Below the pieces are notes generated by a model that saw nothing but the letters and a program-made list of their open reading frames with translations, was not told where the DNA came from and made no database searches. The translations under genes were made by a program, and so were the position numbers. Shown piece by piece: positions 1-8,108 of a stretch of 44,080 nucleotides of DNA. The stretch covers positions 1 through 44,080 of the forward strand of contig CANRET010000011.1 in assembly GCA_947629715.1 (NCBI GenBank). Direction: 5' to 3'. The stretch comes from an uncultured Akkermansia sp. (GTDB taxonomy: Bacteria; Verrucomicrobiota; Verrucomicrobiia; Verrucomicrobiales; Akkermansiaceae). Numbering within the stretch: the first letter of the stretch is position 1; the number at the start of each line of letters is the position of its first letter.

Positions 1-1401
1 TTTATATTTCAAATCAAACGGACAAAGTCAGGGCGTCTTATTGTTAAGCTATTTCGCATCCCTGTATGGTGGGGGAAGGTAGAGAGTCGGTCCTCTGTGC
101 ATAAGGAGGAAATTTCTTCAGAACCAGTGCAAGGGCACAGCGAACAGAAGAGGGTTTTACTTGTATCCCACGATCTGGCGCTTGGAGGCGCCCCGGTTGT
201 TTTGCTATGGTTGGCAGAGTATCTGCAGAGGAAGGGGTATAAAGTCGATTTATGGAGTATAAGAGGAGGATCCCTTGAAGAGAGTTTCAATAAAGTTGGA
301 ATAAAGGTTCAATATGTTGCGGATAGCAGAACGGAAATTTGCAGGGCATTCATCCAACAAAAAACATCCTATGAGCTCATTATATGTAACACGGTTATTA
401 CCTACAGATATGTGGATGCGTTGCAACGTTTCAAAGTGCCCATTGTTTGGTACATTCACGAATCGGGTCTTTTGAAGCAATTTGTAGCAAATAATTCCGA
501 TGCGATGGGCGTACTTGAAAACTTCTACAATATCTACACCGTTTCGGAGTTAGCTGCTAAGAGCATCCGAGAGTACAATCAACATGTCAAGATAATCCCC
601 AATCCTGTTATCGATACGTTTCGCGAGTACGTTTGCCACAGAGATCGTGTTGTCTTTGGGTTCTTGGGATATGTTGCAGAGCATAAAGGGATCAACACGC
701 TGATTCACGCATTCGAGAAATTACAAACCCGGGTTCCGCAATGTGAACTTTTCATTGCAGGAAAAAACACGGATCCGTATGCTGGGGAACTGCGGCGTAG
801 GACGTTTGGCAATTCAGCCATTCATTGGCTGGGAGAAGTTCAAGGAGAGGAAAAAGAAAAATTCTTTGATTCTATTGACGTGTTGTGTGCCCCATCGGTA
901 TATGATTCCTGCTCATTAAGCGTCCTTGAGGCGGCTATGAAAGGGAAAGCTATTATAACGACTGATACGACTGGTGCCCATTACGTAGTGAAAGAAGCCT
1001 CCTCGGGGTATGTCATCCCGCCGGAAAACGAAGAAATGCTTCATGCCTGCATGGAGCCTCTTGCTGTCCATCCGTCAATGGTTGCAGAGATGCAGAGAGT
1101 CTCGCGCGAGATGTACCTGCAGAAGGCGAGTGAGCAGTGCAGCATGCATGCTATAGACCAAATGCTTTCTGAGAATGAAGGAAATCTCCCTGTCATCACG
1201 ACCTCCACCAAGTACGGCTTCCCTATTTTGTGGAAACAGAGGTTAGCCAACGGGAAAAGAGAGATAAGATTCATGGGTCATAGGCTGTGCCACTACACAA
1301 GCAGGAAGTATAGACGATCAACAGCAGAGGATGTCGCCTGTGGGACAGATTCCCATGACGGCGCTACGGTGGGACATGAGAAAGGAGGGAGTTTGTTATG
1401 A
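1..1401 (+). CDS. Glycosyltransferase family 4 (5' end outside window)
   Basis: Retaining GT-B glycosyltransferase, expected to transfer a nucleotide sugar onto a growing surface glycan at the cytoplasmic face of the inner membrane. The frame is open from base 1 with no stop, so the protein begins before the window; an internal GTG at 97 is possible but not needed. At least 466 residues are visible. The GT-B N-domain starts with a glycine-rich segment (LALGGAP, about visible residue 55), and the C-domain shows GFLGYVAEHKG (about 220-230). The usual E-x7-E nucleotide-sugar motif appears as D-x7-E in DSCSLSVLE. The acceptor and donor cannot be read. It overlaps the next gene by ATGA, so the two are probably translationally coupled. 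The DNA is AT-rich compared with the housekeeping genes beyond 21.8 kb. Confidence 0.85.
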   Translation, partial: FIFQIKRTKSGRLIVKLFRIPVWWGKVESRSSVHKEEISSEPVQGHSEQKRVLLVSHDLALGGAPVVLLWLAEYLQRKGYKVDLWSIRGGSLEESFNKVGIKVQYVADSRTEICRAFIQQKTSYELIICNTVITYRYVDALQRFKVPIVWYIHESGLLKQFVANNSDAMGVLENFYNIYTVSELAAKSIREYNQHVKIIPNPVIDTFREYVCHRDRVVFGFLGYVAEHKGINTLIHAFEKLQTRVPQCELFIAGKNTDPYAGELRRRTFGNSAIHWLGEVQGEEKEKFFDSIDVLCAPSVYDSCSLSVLEAAMKGKAIITTDTTGAHYVVKEASSGYVIPPENEEMLHACMEPLAVHPSMVAEMQRVSREMYLQKASEQCSMHAIDQMLSENEGNLPVITTSTKYGFPILWKQRLANGKREIRFMGHRLCHYTSRKYRRSTAEDVACGTDSHDGATVGHEKGGSLL

Positions 1402-2588
1402 ACAACAGATCTACGGAGTTATCCAACGGACAAGCGTTAATTTCCATTATCGTCCCGGTATATAATGTAAAGCCATATCTACGACAATGCTTGAAAAGTC
1501 TTGTCAATCAAACATTGCGAGAAATAGAAATTATATGCGTAGATGACGGCAGCACGGATGGGAGCGCAGAAATTCTCGCGGAGTATGCCGCAGAAGATCA
1601 AAGGGTACGAGTGATTAAGCAAGAACGTGTTGGGGCTGGAGTCGCGCGCAATGCGGCGCTGCGAAACACTTCTGCGCCCTTTATCATGTTTTGCGACAGC
1701 GACGATTCGTATGCGCCCAAGATGTGTGCTGAGATGCTAAAAACTGTGCAATCCCAACCGGAAGTGGATGTGGGAGAGTGCGGCTACTCGGTAGTATGTG
1801 ATGGAGGAGTGGCTGAGATCGCAAGTCCGGAGATTCCGGAACAGTTGACAGAGGCTGCACGTGCACCTATCGTGTATAGCTGTTGGAATAAGATTTTTAG
1901 ACGAGAAATTATAGAACGTTATGATATTGTCTTTCCCGGGATTCGTCTGGGTGAGGATGCAGCGTTTTGCGAAAACTACCTCGCACACTGTCGATGGGTA
2001 GCATGCATAAAGAAATCCTTCTACAACTATAGACAGCGGAAGGATTCCACGATGCATACAGCCCCGTTGAAGAGGTCAGGTTACACAGATCGACTGAAAA
2101 TCGCGGAAATTATCTTCGAGCATCACAAGACATGGGGCAAATTAACAGAGAGGCGCGACCGTCTATGGCTCAATTTTTACACTCTTTATGAGGATAGCCT
2201 TATGACCATACCTTCCGAAAAGATAAAAAGATCCTGTTTTCGGGAGGGCGTTTCATTTGTGCAACGGTGGTTACCACAAGTGAGTGTGGGAGATTTACCG
2301 ACCCACGTCTCATGGCTTCTTTCCTGCTTGAACGCGGGGAAAGAACCGAATTTTACCCGAGGTCTTCTTCAGAAAAGAAGCACATGGAAGGTTAAGGACG
2401 GGGAATTGATCGTCAATGAAAAATGGAGCTTTTGTGGATTGACATTACTGAGAAGAAAAAGTGGAAAAGAAGGATCCATATATTACTGGGCGGGTATTTT
2501 TCCGATAAAGGGAAAACTCATGCCTGAATATCCGCAGAAGACTGTACATGAAATTGAGCAAGACAAACAAGAAGGAAGCGGATTATGA
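1398..2588 (+). CDS. Glycosyltransferase family 2
   Basis: Inverting GT-A glycosyltransferase of 396 residues, predicted to add a sugar during capsule or O-antigen assembly. The N-terminal GT-A fold is clear: SIIVPVYNV at about 16-24, DDGSTDGS at 49-56, and the metal/nucleotide-binding FCDSDD at about 98-103 (D100 and D102 form the DxD). The C-terminal 130 residues have no recognisable domain and end in a hydrophilic tail. The ATG overlaps the stop of the upstream GT4 gene (ATGA), and its own stop overlaps the start of a small ORF in the same way, so these reading frames form one tight operon. The specific linkage made is unknown. Confidence 0.9.
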   Translation: MNNRSTELSNGQALISIIVPVYNVKPYLRQCLKSLVNQTLREIEIICVDDGSTDGSAEILAEYAAEDQRVRVIKQERVGAGVARNAALRNTSAPFIMFCDSDDSYAPKMCAEMLKTVQSQPEVDVGECGYSVVCDGGVAEIASPEIPEQLTEAARAPIVYSCWNKIFRREIIERYDIVFPGIRLGEDAAFCENYLAHCRWVACIKKSFYNYRQRKDSTMHTAPLKRSGYTDRLKIAEIIFEHHKTWGKLTERRDRLWLNFYTLYEDSLMTIPSEKIKRSCFREGVSFVQRWLPQVSVGDLPTHVSWLLSCLNAGKEPNFTRGLLQKRSTWKVKDGELIVNEKWSFCGLTLLRRKSGKEGSIYYWAGIFPIKGKLMPEYPQKTVHEIEQDKQEGSGL

Positions 2589-2770
2589 AAGATTATCTCT
2601 TTTTCCTGCATCTCTCAACGTGCGGCTTTTATGGTACAAATGGCATACATGCGAGAAGCATATGTGGTTTACCAACTCTCCAATTTATAGATAAGACCCA
2701 ATATGATATCAATTTCTCACGAGATAAAATATCAGTCAATAGCAAAGAAAACAAGCGGTGCGCTTCATAG
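2585..2770 (+). CDS. Small ORF, possible remnant of a glycan gene
   Basis: A 61-codon ORF coupled to the GT2 gene through ATGA. The first 35 residues (MKDYLFFLHLSTCGFYGTNG and following) look protein-like, while the tail is low-complexity and basic. A second frame covering about 2702-2806 encodes a short stretch ending GALHRLLTKFLLK and a stop, which resembles a glycosyltransferase C-terminus. The simplest reading is that 2585-2806 is the debris of a deleted glycosyltransferase gene, with start and end kept in different frames. A genuine small protein cannot be excluded. No family is recognised. Confidence 0.35.
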   Translation: MKDYLFFLHLSTCGFYGTNGIHARSICGLPTLQFIDKTQYDINFSRDKISVNSKENKRCAS

Positions 2771-2837
2771 ACTATTAACAAAATTTTTACTGAAATAAAA
2801 TATAAAGAGAGACATTAAAAAATCGAAGTTTACAAAG

Positions 2838-3950
2838 ATGATACCTACACCCATTAATCCTTTTTTTGAAAAAAACAATATTGCGGTTTTTTTTGTTTGT
2901 TCAGATATGTATGCGCCGTACTGCTGCGTAGCGCTTGCGTCAATGCTACGGCATATTTCGACCGAGTTAAACTACGATATTATCATTCTGTGCAATGACT
3001 TAACTGAAAATGGGAAAAATCTTCTTAGACAAACTGTTATGTCACATAAGGAAAATGTTTCCCTGCGTTTTTATAATACGACCGAATTGCTCAATTCATT
3101 GAGTGAAAGCATACCCGACTTACGGGAGTCACTCCTCTCCATATCATTTCTAGTTCCGTATATATTTGAGAATTATGAAAAGGTGTTACGGTTGGGGGCA
3201 GATACCCTTATAAAAAGAGATGTAGGCGAACTGTTTCGGCATGAATTACACGATAAATGGCTCGCCGCCTGTCGTGATCTTGGCATTCAAAAAGTACTCG
3301 GTACAGACGGAATAAAGAACTACTATGAAAGAGAACTAAAAATGAACGCGAGTGATGTAATAAGCTTATATTTCAACTCGGACGTTCTCCTTTTCAATAT
3401 AAAAGAATGGAAAATAAATCATGTTTGTGAAAAATTATTAAAATCCGGTCTGAAAGCAAACAAAAAAAAGTGGTTATACGGAGAGCAGGATGTGTACAAC
3501 TATGTATGCAAAGACCATGTCCTTTACATAAACCATGCATGGAATTGCTTTCCCGCGTATGAGGAAATTGAAGAGTGTCTGCCGAAAGATGTCGATTTGT
3601 GGCGTGATAGTATGAAGGAACCCTGCATTGTCCATTTTGCAGGAGATTTTCGCAAACCATGGGGAAAACATCTCACCTCTTCCTTCGATCTTGAGTGGTG
3701 GGAGTGCGCACGGCAGACATCTTGCTACGAACTGCTGTTAAACAGACTTATGCAGTTTGAGACGACTGAAGTTGCTAACAGAATAGAGAAAATGCTCCAA
3801 GGAACGAAAAAAATGCCATCTCTCAAAAGAAAGGCTAGGTTGCTGGCTACTCTTCGTCTGTTTACGTTCGGTAAGATACACCGTCGTCTCAAGGAAAAGG
3901 GGGAAACAATCCGGAAGCGTATTGAGGCATTCGAAGCAGCAACTCAATAA
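2838..3950 (+). CDS. Glycosyltransferase family 8 (LPS galactosyl/glucosyltransferase-like)
   Basis: Retaining GT-A enzyme of 370 residues, related to the LPS outer-core glycosyltransferases (WaaI/WaaJ-like). Family landmarks are the N-terminal beta strand NIAVFFVCSDMYAP (14-27), YFNSDVLLFN (178-187), a GEQDVYN segment (about 215-221) and the C-terminal metal/UDP-binding HFAGDFRKPW (266-275). The central DxD motif, usually DAD, reads G120-A121-D122, so the first aspartate is missing. The first 20 codons contain a T7, an A7 and a T8 run, and an A8 run lies at 3462-3469; all are potential slippage sites. It is preceded by about 67 AT-rich bases and followed closely by rfbF. Donor and acceptor are unknown. 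Confidence 0.85.
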   Translation: MIPTPINPFFEKNNIAVFFVCSDMYAPYCCVALASMLRHISTELNYDIIILCNDLTENGKNLLRQTVMSHKENVSLRFYNTTELLNSLSESIPDLRESLLSISFLVPYIFENYEKVLRLGADTLIKRDVGELFRHELHDKWLAACRDLGIQKVLGTDGIKNYYERELKMNASDVISLYFNSDVLLFNIKEWKINHVCEKLLKSGLKANKKKWLYGEQDVYNYVCKDHVLYINHAWNCFPAYEEIEECLPKDVDLWRDSMKEPCIVHFAGDFRKPWGKHLTSSFDLEWWECARQTSCYELLLNRLMQFETTEVANRIEKMLQGTKKMPSLKRKARLLATLRLFTFGKIHRRLKEKGETIRKRIEAFEAATQ

Positions 3951-3961
3951 GTACATACTCC

Positions 3962-4741
3962 ATGAAAGTCATACTACTAGCAGGAGGGCTTGGTACGCGT
4001 CTTGGTGAGGAGACGCAGGTGATTCCTAAGCCGATGGTGCAGATCGGCGGTCACCCAATTCTCTGGCACATTATGAAGCTATATTCTCATTATGGCTTTC
4101 ATGAGTTCATTGTCCTTACCGGCTACCTCTCGCACGTTATAAAGAGCTACTTCGTGAATTACTACGAGCGATACTCCGACCTCACGGTCGATATGGAGCA
4201 CAATAAGGTGGAACTGCACAAAATGCGCACGGAGCCGTGGAAAGTCTCCATGCTCTACACCGGCGAACACACGATGACCGGCGGACGTATCGCGCGGGCT
4301 CGTTCTTTCATCGGGGACGAACCCTTCCTGCTTACCTACGGCGACGGAGTGGCAGATGTGGACATCCCGGCGCTGCTGCAGTTCCACAAGAAGAGCGGCA
4401 GACTCTGCACGCTCACAGCCGTGCAAGTGGCGGGTCGCTTCGGTGCGTTGGGAATTGACGAGCAGGGAGGCGTAGGACAATTTGCCGAGAAGCCGCTGGA
4501 TGATACAAGCTGGATCAATGGAGGCTTCTTTGTCTGCGAGCCTGAGGTATTCGATTACATTGGCAGCGGCGATGACGTGACATTTGAACGCGAGCCGTTG
4601 GAGAAATTGGCACGTGCGGGGCAGTTGGGAGCCTACAAGCACCGCGGTTTTTGGCAGTGCATGGACACACAGCGTGACAAAGCTCTGCTCAACGGCATGT
4701 GGGAACGCGGTGAAGCACCATGGGCTGTGTGGCAAAAATAA
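3962..4741 (+). CDS. rfbF: Glucose-1-phosphate cytidylyltransferase
   Basis: Makes CDP-glucose from CTP and glucose-1-phosphate in the cytoplasm, the first step towards CDP-linked 3,6-dideoxyhexoses (also called ddhA). The protein is 259 residues, normal for the family. The nucleotidyltransferase signature GGLGTRL is at 8-14 with the KP pair at 23-24 (IPKPMVQIGG), and the family-typical NYYERYSDLTVDM segment follows. It is the first gene of a close-packed set rfbF-rfbG-rfbH with gaps of 13 and 1 bases between stops and starts. The base composition is richer in GC than in the glycosyltransferase genes upstream, which suggests that the sugar-nucleotide genes came from a different source. Confidence 0.95.
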   Translation: MKVILLAGGLGTRLGEETQVIPKPMVQIGGHPILWHIMKLYSHYGFHEFIVLTGYLSHVIKSYFVNYYERYSDLTVDMEHNKVELHKMRTEPWKVSMLYTGEHTMTGGRIARARSFIGDEPFLLTYGDGVADVDIPALLQFHKKSGRLCTLTAVQVAGRFGALGIDEQGGVGQFAEKPLDDTSWINGGFFVCEPEVFDYIGSGDDVTFEREPLEKLARAGQLGAYKHRGFWQCMDTQRDKALLNGMWERGEAPWAVWQK

Positions 4742-4754
4742 AACACATTACCAA

Positions 4755-5828
4755 ATGAAATTCAACGACATTTATCGCGGCAAAAAGGTTTTAGTAACCG
4801 GAGCCTGTGGGTTCAAGGGAACTTGGCTCTCTCTTTGGCTCAAGCAGCTCGGCGCGCGCGTTGCCGGTTATTCCCTGCTGCCGGAAACGGAGGAGCGCAT
4901 GGCAGACGTCGTGCGCCTTCATGAGGTCCTTGATTCTCTCTGTATAGCAGATATACGCGACGAGGGGAAACTACGGACATTCTTTACCGCCGAGCAGCCA
5001 GAAATCGTCTTCCACCTCGCTGCCCAACCCCTGGTGCGTCTTTCCTACCGCGAACCTCTGCTTACTTATGAAACCAACGTCATCGGCACACTGAAAGTGC
5101 TGGAAGCCGCGAGAGCTACCGATAGTGTGCGCGCCTTTGTGAATGTGACCACGGACAAATGCTATGAGAACGTGGAGAAAGAAGCAGGCTACCGGGAGGA
5201 CGAACCTATGGGCGGCTGGGACATGTATTCATCATCCAAAGGTTGTTCCGAGTTGCTCACAGCCTCTTACCGCCGTTCCTTTCTGCAGGGCGGACATCCC
5301 TTTGCACTGGCATCGGCACGTGCCGGCAATGTGATCGGCGGCGGCGATTGGTCGGTAGATCGACTTATCCCGGACTGCATTCGCGCATTCCGGAAGGGGG
5401 AGGAGGTTCGGATACGCAATCCTTATGCCGTTCGTCCATGGCAACATGTGCTGGAGCCCCTCAGCGGCTATCTGCGACTCGGGCAGAAGTTGCTTGAAGA
5501 GGGAGAAGCGTACGCGGAGGGCTTCAACTTCGGACCGGAGGTCGGTCGGGTGGTGCGCGTGTCTGAAGTAGCGGAGAAGGTGGCGGAACTATGGGGCGGG
5601 GGCAAAGTCGTGACGGATTCTCCGGCTGAGCTCCATGAGGCGACGCTGCTCCAACTGGATCCGACCAAGGCCGCGCAACGGCTCGGCTGGCACCCGACGC
5701 TCAGCATCGATGAAGCCCTTCATGCCACCATCGCATGGTATGCCTGCCATTACCGAGGCGATGAAGATATGCTTGCTTTCACGCGCGGGCAGATTAATGA
5801 CTTCTCCGGCAAAACTCATCTATCCTGA
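4755..5828 (+). CDS. rfbG: CDP-glucose 4,6-dehydratase
   Basis: NAD-dependent extended short-chain dehydrogenase that converts CDP-glucose to CDP-4-keto-6-deoxyglucose (ddhB). From the ATG at 4755 it has 357 residues, the usual length. It starts MKFNDIYRGKKVLVTGACGF, with the dinucleotide-binding TGACGFKG at 15-22. The catalytic region VTTDKCYEN is at 131-139 and the active-site pair is Y158/K162 in YSSSK. The frame stays open upstream to 4584, but that part overlaps rfbF and has no homology-like start, so 4755 is preferred. It lies between rfbF and rfbH, the enzymes immediately before and after it in the pathway. Confidence 0.95.
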   Translation: MKFNDIYRGKKVLVTGACGFKGTWLSLWLKQLGARVAGYSLLPETEERMADVVRLHEVLDSLCIADIRDEGKLRTFFTAEQPEIVFHLAAQPLVRLSYREPLLTYETNVIGTLKVLEAARATDSVRAFVNVTTDKCYENVEKEAGYREDEPMGGWDMYSSSKGCSELLTASYRRSFLQGGHPFALASARAGNVIGGGDWSVDRLIPDCIRAFRKGEEVRIRNPYAVRPWQHVLEPLSGYLRLGQKLLEEGEAYAEGFNFGPEVGRVVRVSEVAEKVAELWGGGKVVTDSPAELHEATLLQLDPTKAAQRLGWHPTLSIDEALHATIAWYACHYRGDEDMLAFTRGQINDFSGKTHLS

Positions 5829-5829
5829 C

Positions 5830-7203
5830 ATGAAGAAAGAAGAAATTAAACGACAAATGATGCAACTTGCGGCGCAGTACGCCACTTGTCTGGCACAAGA
5901 GTCTGCAGAAAAGCCGAAGACGTACATCCCGGCTTCCGGCAAATCAATCGGTACGGAGGAACTGCAGAACATGATTGAAGCATCGCTGGACATGTGGCTC
6001 ACCGCCGGGCGCTTTAATGATGCCTTCGAAAAAGCGTTTGCGGAAAAGCTGGGAGTGAAGCATGCGCTCACGTGCAACTCCGGCTCCAGCGCCAATTTGC
6101 TGGCATTCTCCGCGCTTACTTCTCCCAAACTCCGGGATAAGCAACTACGTCCCGGGGATGAAGTCATCGCAGTAGCCGCAGGTTTCCCCACAACGGTTAA
6201 CCCCATCATTCAGAATGGACTTGTCCCCGTCTTTGTGGATGCAGAGGTCGGTACGTACAACGTGGACATCGCCAAATTGCGCAAGGCAATCAGCCCCAAG
6301 ACGAAAGCAATCTTCCTCGCCCACACCTTGGGCAATATGTACGATATGGACGTTGTGATGCAGCTTGCCGAGCAGCACGGACTGTGGGTTATTGAGGACA
6401 GTTGCGATGCACTCGGGGCTCGTTGGAAGGGACGTTACGCCGGAACGATCGGTCATATCGGTACGTTCTCTTGTTATCCCGCACACCATATCACCATGGG
6501 TGAGGGAGGTGTCGTCATCACAAATAACGCTCTCCTGCATCGCATCCTGCTTTCTTTCCGAGATTGGGGACGCGATTGCTGGTGCGCTCCCGGTCGCGAC
6601 AACACATGCCACGCGCGTTTCCGTATGAAACTCGGCAATCTCCCGGAGGGATACGATCACAAGTACACGTATTCGCACATCGGTTACAATCTCAAGATAA
6701 CCGACTGGCAGGCGGCCATCGGTTTAGCTCAGTTGCAAAAGCTGGATTCTTTCCTGGAGATGCGTCGCACCAATGCGGAAACCTTGCTCCATGAATTGGA
6801 CGATTTGCGCCATGTGCTCATCCTCCCCTCCCACCTCCCGGACTGTTCGCCTTCGTGGTTCGGTTTTCTCATCTCTGTGCGGGAGGAAGCTCCATTCACC
6901 AAGCAGGAAATGGTGGAGTTCTTGGAGGCGCACGGCATCGGTACGAGGCAGCTCTTTGCGGGCAATATTCTGCGTCAGCCTATGCTCACTGATACCGATA
7001 CCCCACTACGCATCGGTAACGATGAGAAAAAGCTTTCTTCCGCACTCACGGAATCCGATTATGCCAAGCTCCCCGGCACCGAGTTCATGATGAATCATAC
7101 CTTCTGGGTCGGGGTCGCTCAAAACAACACGCCGCAGGACATGAAGCGCACGAGTGCAGTGATTCATGAGTTTGTGCGCAACTTTGTACAGACACTTCAT
7201 TAA
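5830..7203 (+). CDS. rfbH: CDP-4-keto-6-deoxyglucose 3-dehydrase (E1)
   Basis: PMP- and [2Fe-2S]-dependent dehydrase that removes the C3 hydroxyl of CDP-4-keto-6-deoxyglucose (ddhC/E1). From the ATG at 5830 the protein has 457 residues. It keeps the two features separating E1 from ordinary sugar aminotransferases: the PLP lysine is replaced by histidine (H220 in SCYPAHHITMGEGG), and the cluster cysteines fit C192-x57-C250-x-C252-x7-C260 (RDCWCAPGRDNTC). E1 needs an electron-delivering E3 reductase (ddhD/rfbI), and no such gene is in this window. One base separates it from the rfbG stop. The open frame extends to 5635 inside rfbG, but that part is not needed. Confidence 0.95.
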   Translation: MKKEEIKRQMMQLAAQYATCLAQESAEKPKTYIPASGKSIGTEELQNMIEASLDMWLTAGRFNDAFEKAFAEKLGVKHALTCNSGSSANLLAFSALTSPKLRDKQLRPGDEVIAVAAGFPTTVNPIIQNGLVPVFVDAEVGTYNVDIAKLRKAISPKTKAIFLAHTLGNMYDMDVVMQLAEQHGLWVIEDSCDALGARWKGRYAGTIGHIGTFSCYPAHHITMGEGGVVITNNALLHRILLSFRDWGRDCWCAPGRDNTCHARFRMKLGNLPEGYDHKYTYSHIGYNLKITDWQAAIGLAQLQKLDSFLEMRRTNAETLLHELDDLRHVLILPSHLPDCSPSWFGFLISVREEAPFTKQEMVEFLEAHGIGTRQLFAGNILRQPMLTDTDTPLRIGNDEKKLSSALTESDYAKLPGTEFMMNHTFWVGVAQNNTPQDMKRTSAVIHEFVRNFVQTLH

Positions 7204-7262
7204 TCGACATAGGAAAATTCATCTACATAAACATTTTTATATAACCGCCATTTTTACTGACT

Positions 7263-8108
7263 ATGCGTATTTTACTAACAGGGGGGGGAGGATTTATAGG
7301 GCAGAATATTTTCCCCATATTGAATAAAGATCACGATGTTCTGGCACCTTCTCGAAATGAATTCGATGTTGAAAATCAACACAACGTGGATACATACTTG
7401 GCGGACGTGCAACCAGATTGTTTAGTCCATTGCGCTATCGCGGATCCTTCGAAACCTGTACATGCAGGGAAGAGTGTCCTACAAACAATGCTCCTATCGT
7501 TTATGAACCTATTGCGTTATCCCTTCAAGAGGATTATTTACATTGGTTCCGGGGCCGAGTATGACAAGAGCTCTGACATTTCTTATGTCAGAGAAGAGGA
7601 TGATGGAATCAGGGTTCCCACGGATGAGTACGGATTGGCGCGGTACATTATGTCGCGATTAACGGAGAAGGCGGCGCATATCTATAATCTACGTGTTTTT
7701 GGTTGTTATGGCCCCCACGAACCCCTACGGCGTTTCATCCATCACGCAATTGACTGCTGTATTAAAAATGAACCCATAAGTATCAGAAAGGATTGCCGTT
7801 TCTCCTACGTGTTCGTAGAGGATCTGGGAAGAATAATTAGTCAGATTCTCACCGAAAAAGAACCTCCTTCCCATATATATAACGTGACAGATGGGAAGGT
7901 GTACCCGCTTTCTGAGCTTGCCCGCCAAGTCCAAAATCTGATGGGAAAGAATGGACCAATCACCCTTTTATCCCCGGGATGGGCGAATGAATACACGGCA
8001 TCAAATGAGCGTTTTGTTACAGATTTCCCTGACTTTGTTTTTACTCCAATTAGCGAGGGCATTGCCCGGGAAATTTCATGGAAACTTTCTGAATGTTCTA
8101 ACCTATGA
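7263..8108 (+). CDS. NAD-dependent epimerase/dehydratase (extended SDR), possible CDP-sugar reductase
   Basis: Extended short-chain dehydrogenase of 281 residues with a Rossmann motif TGGGGFIG at 6-13 and YIGSGAEY around 93-100. It is placed to act on the CDP-sugar made by rfbFGH together with the thiamine enzyme it overlaps (ATGA). By analogy with yersiniose synthesis (YerF) it could reduce the branched-chain ketone; it could also be a simple 4-ketoreductase of the abequose or paratose type. The catalytic Y-x3-K reads Y123-GLA-R127, so arginine replaces the usual lysine. The glycine-rich loop is encoded by a run of eight G (7281-7288), a likely slippage site. The DNA is more AT-rich than rfbFGH. 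Confidence 0.75.
   Translation: MRILLTGGGGFIGQNIFPILNKDHDVLAPSRNEFDVENQHNVDTYLADVQPDCLVHCAIADPSKPVHAGKSVLQTMLLSFMNLLRYPFKRIIYIGSGAEYDKSSDISYVREEDDGIRVPTDEYGLARYIMSRLTEKAAHIYNLRVFGCYGPHEPLRRFIHHAIDCCIKNEPISIRKDCRFSYVFVEDLGRIISQILTEKEPPSHIYNVTDGKVYPLSELARQVQNLMGKNGPITLLSPGWANEYTASNERFVTDFPDFVFTPISEGIAREISWKLSECSNL
7281..7288 (+). repeat. Homopolymer G8 inside the SDR gene
   Basis: Eight consecutive G seven codons into the reductase gene, within the NAD-binding glycine loop. A change of one base would shift the frame close to the N-terminus. The window shows the in-frame, ON state. Confidence 0.9.
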
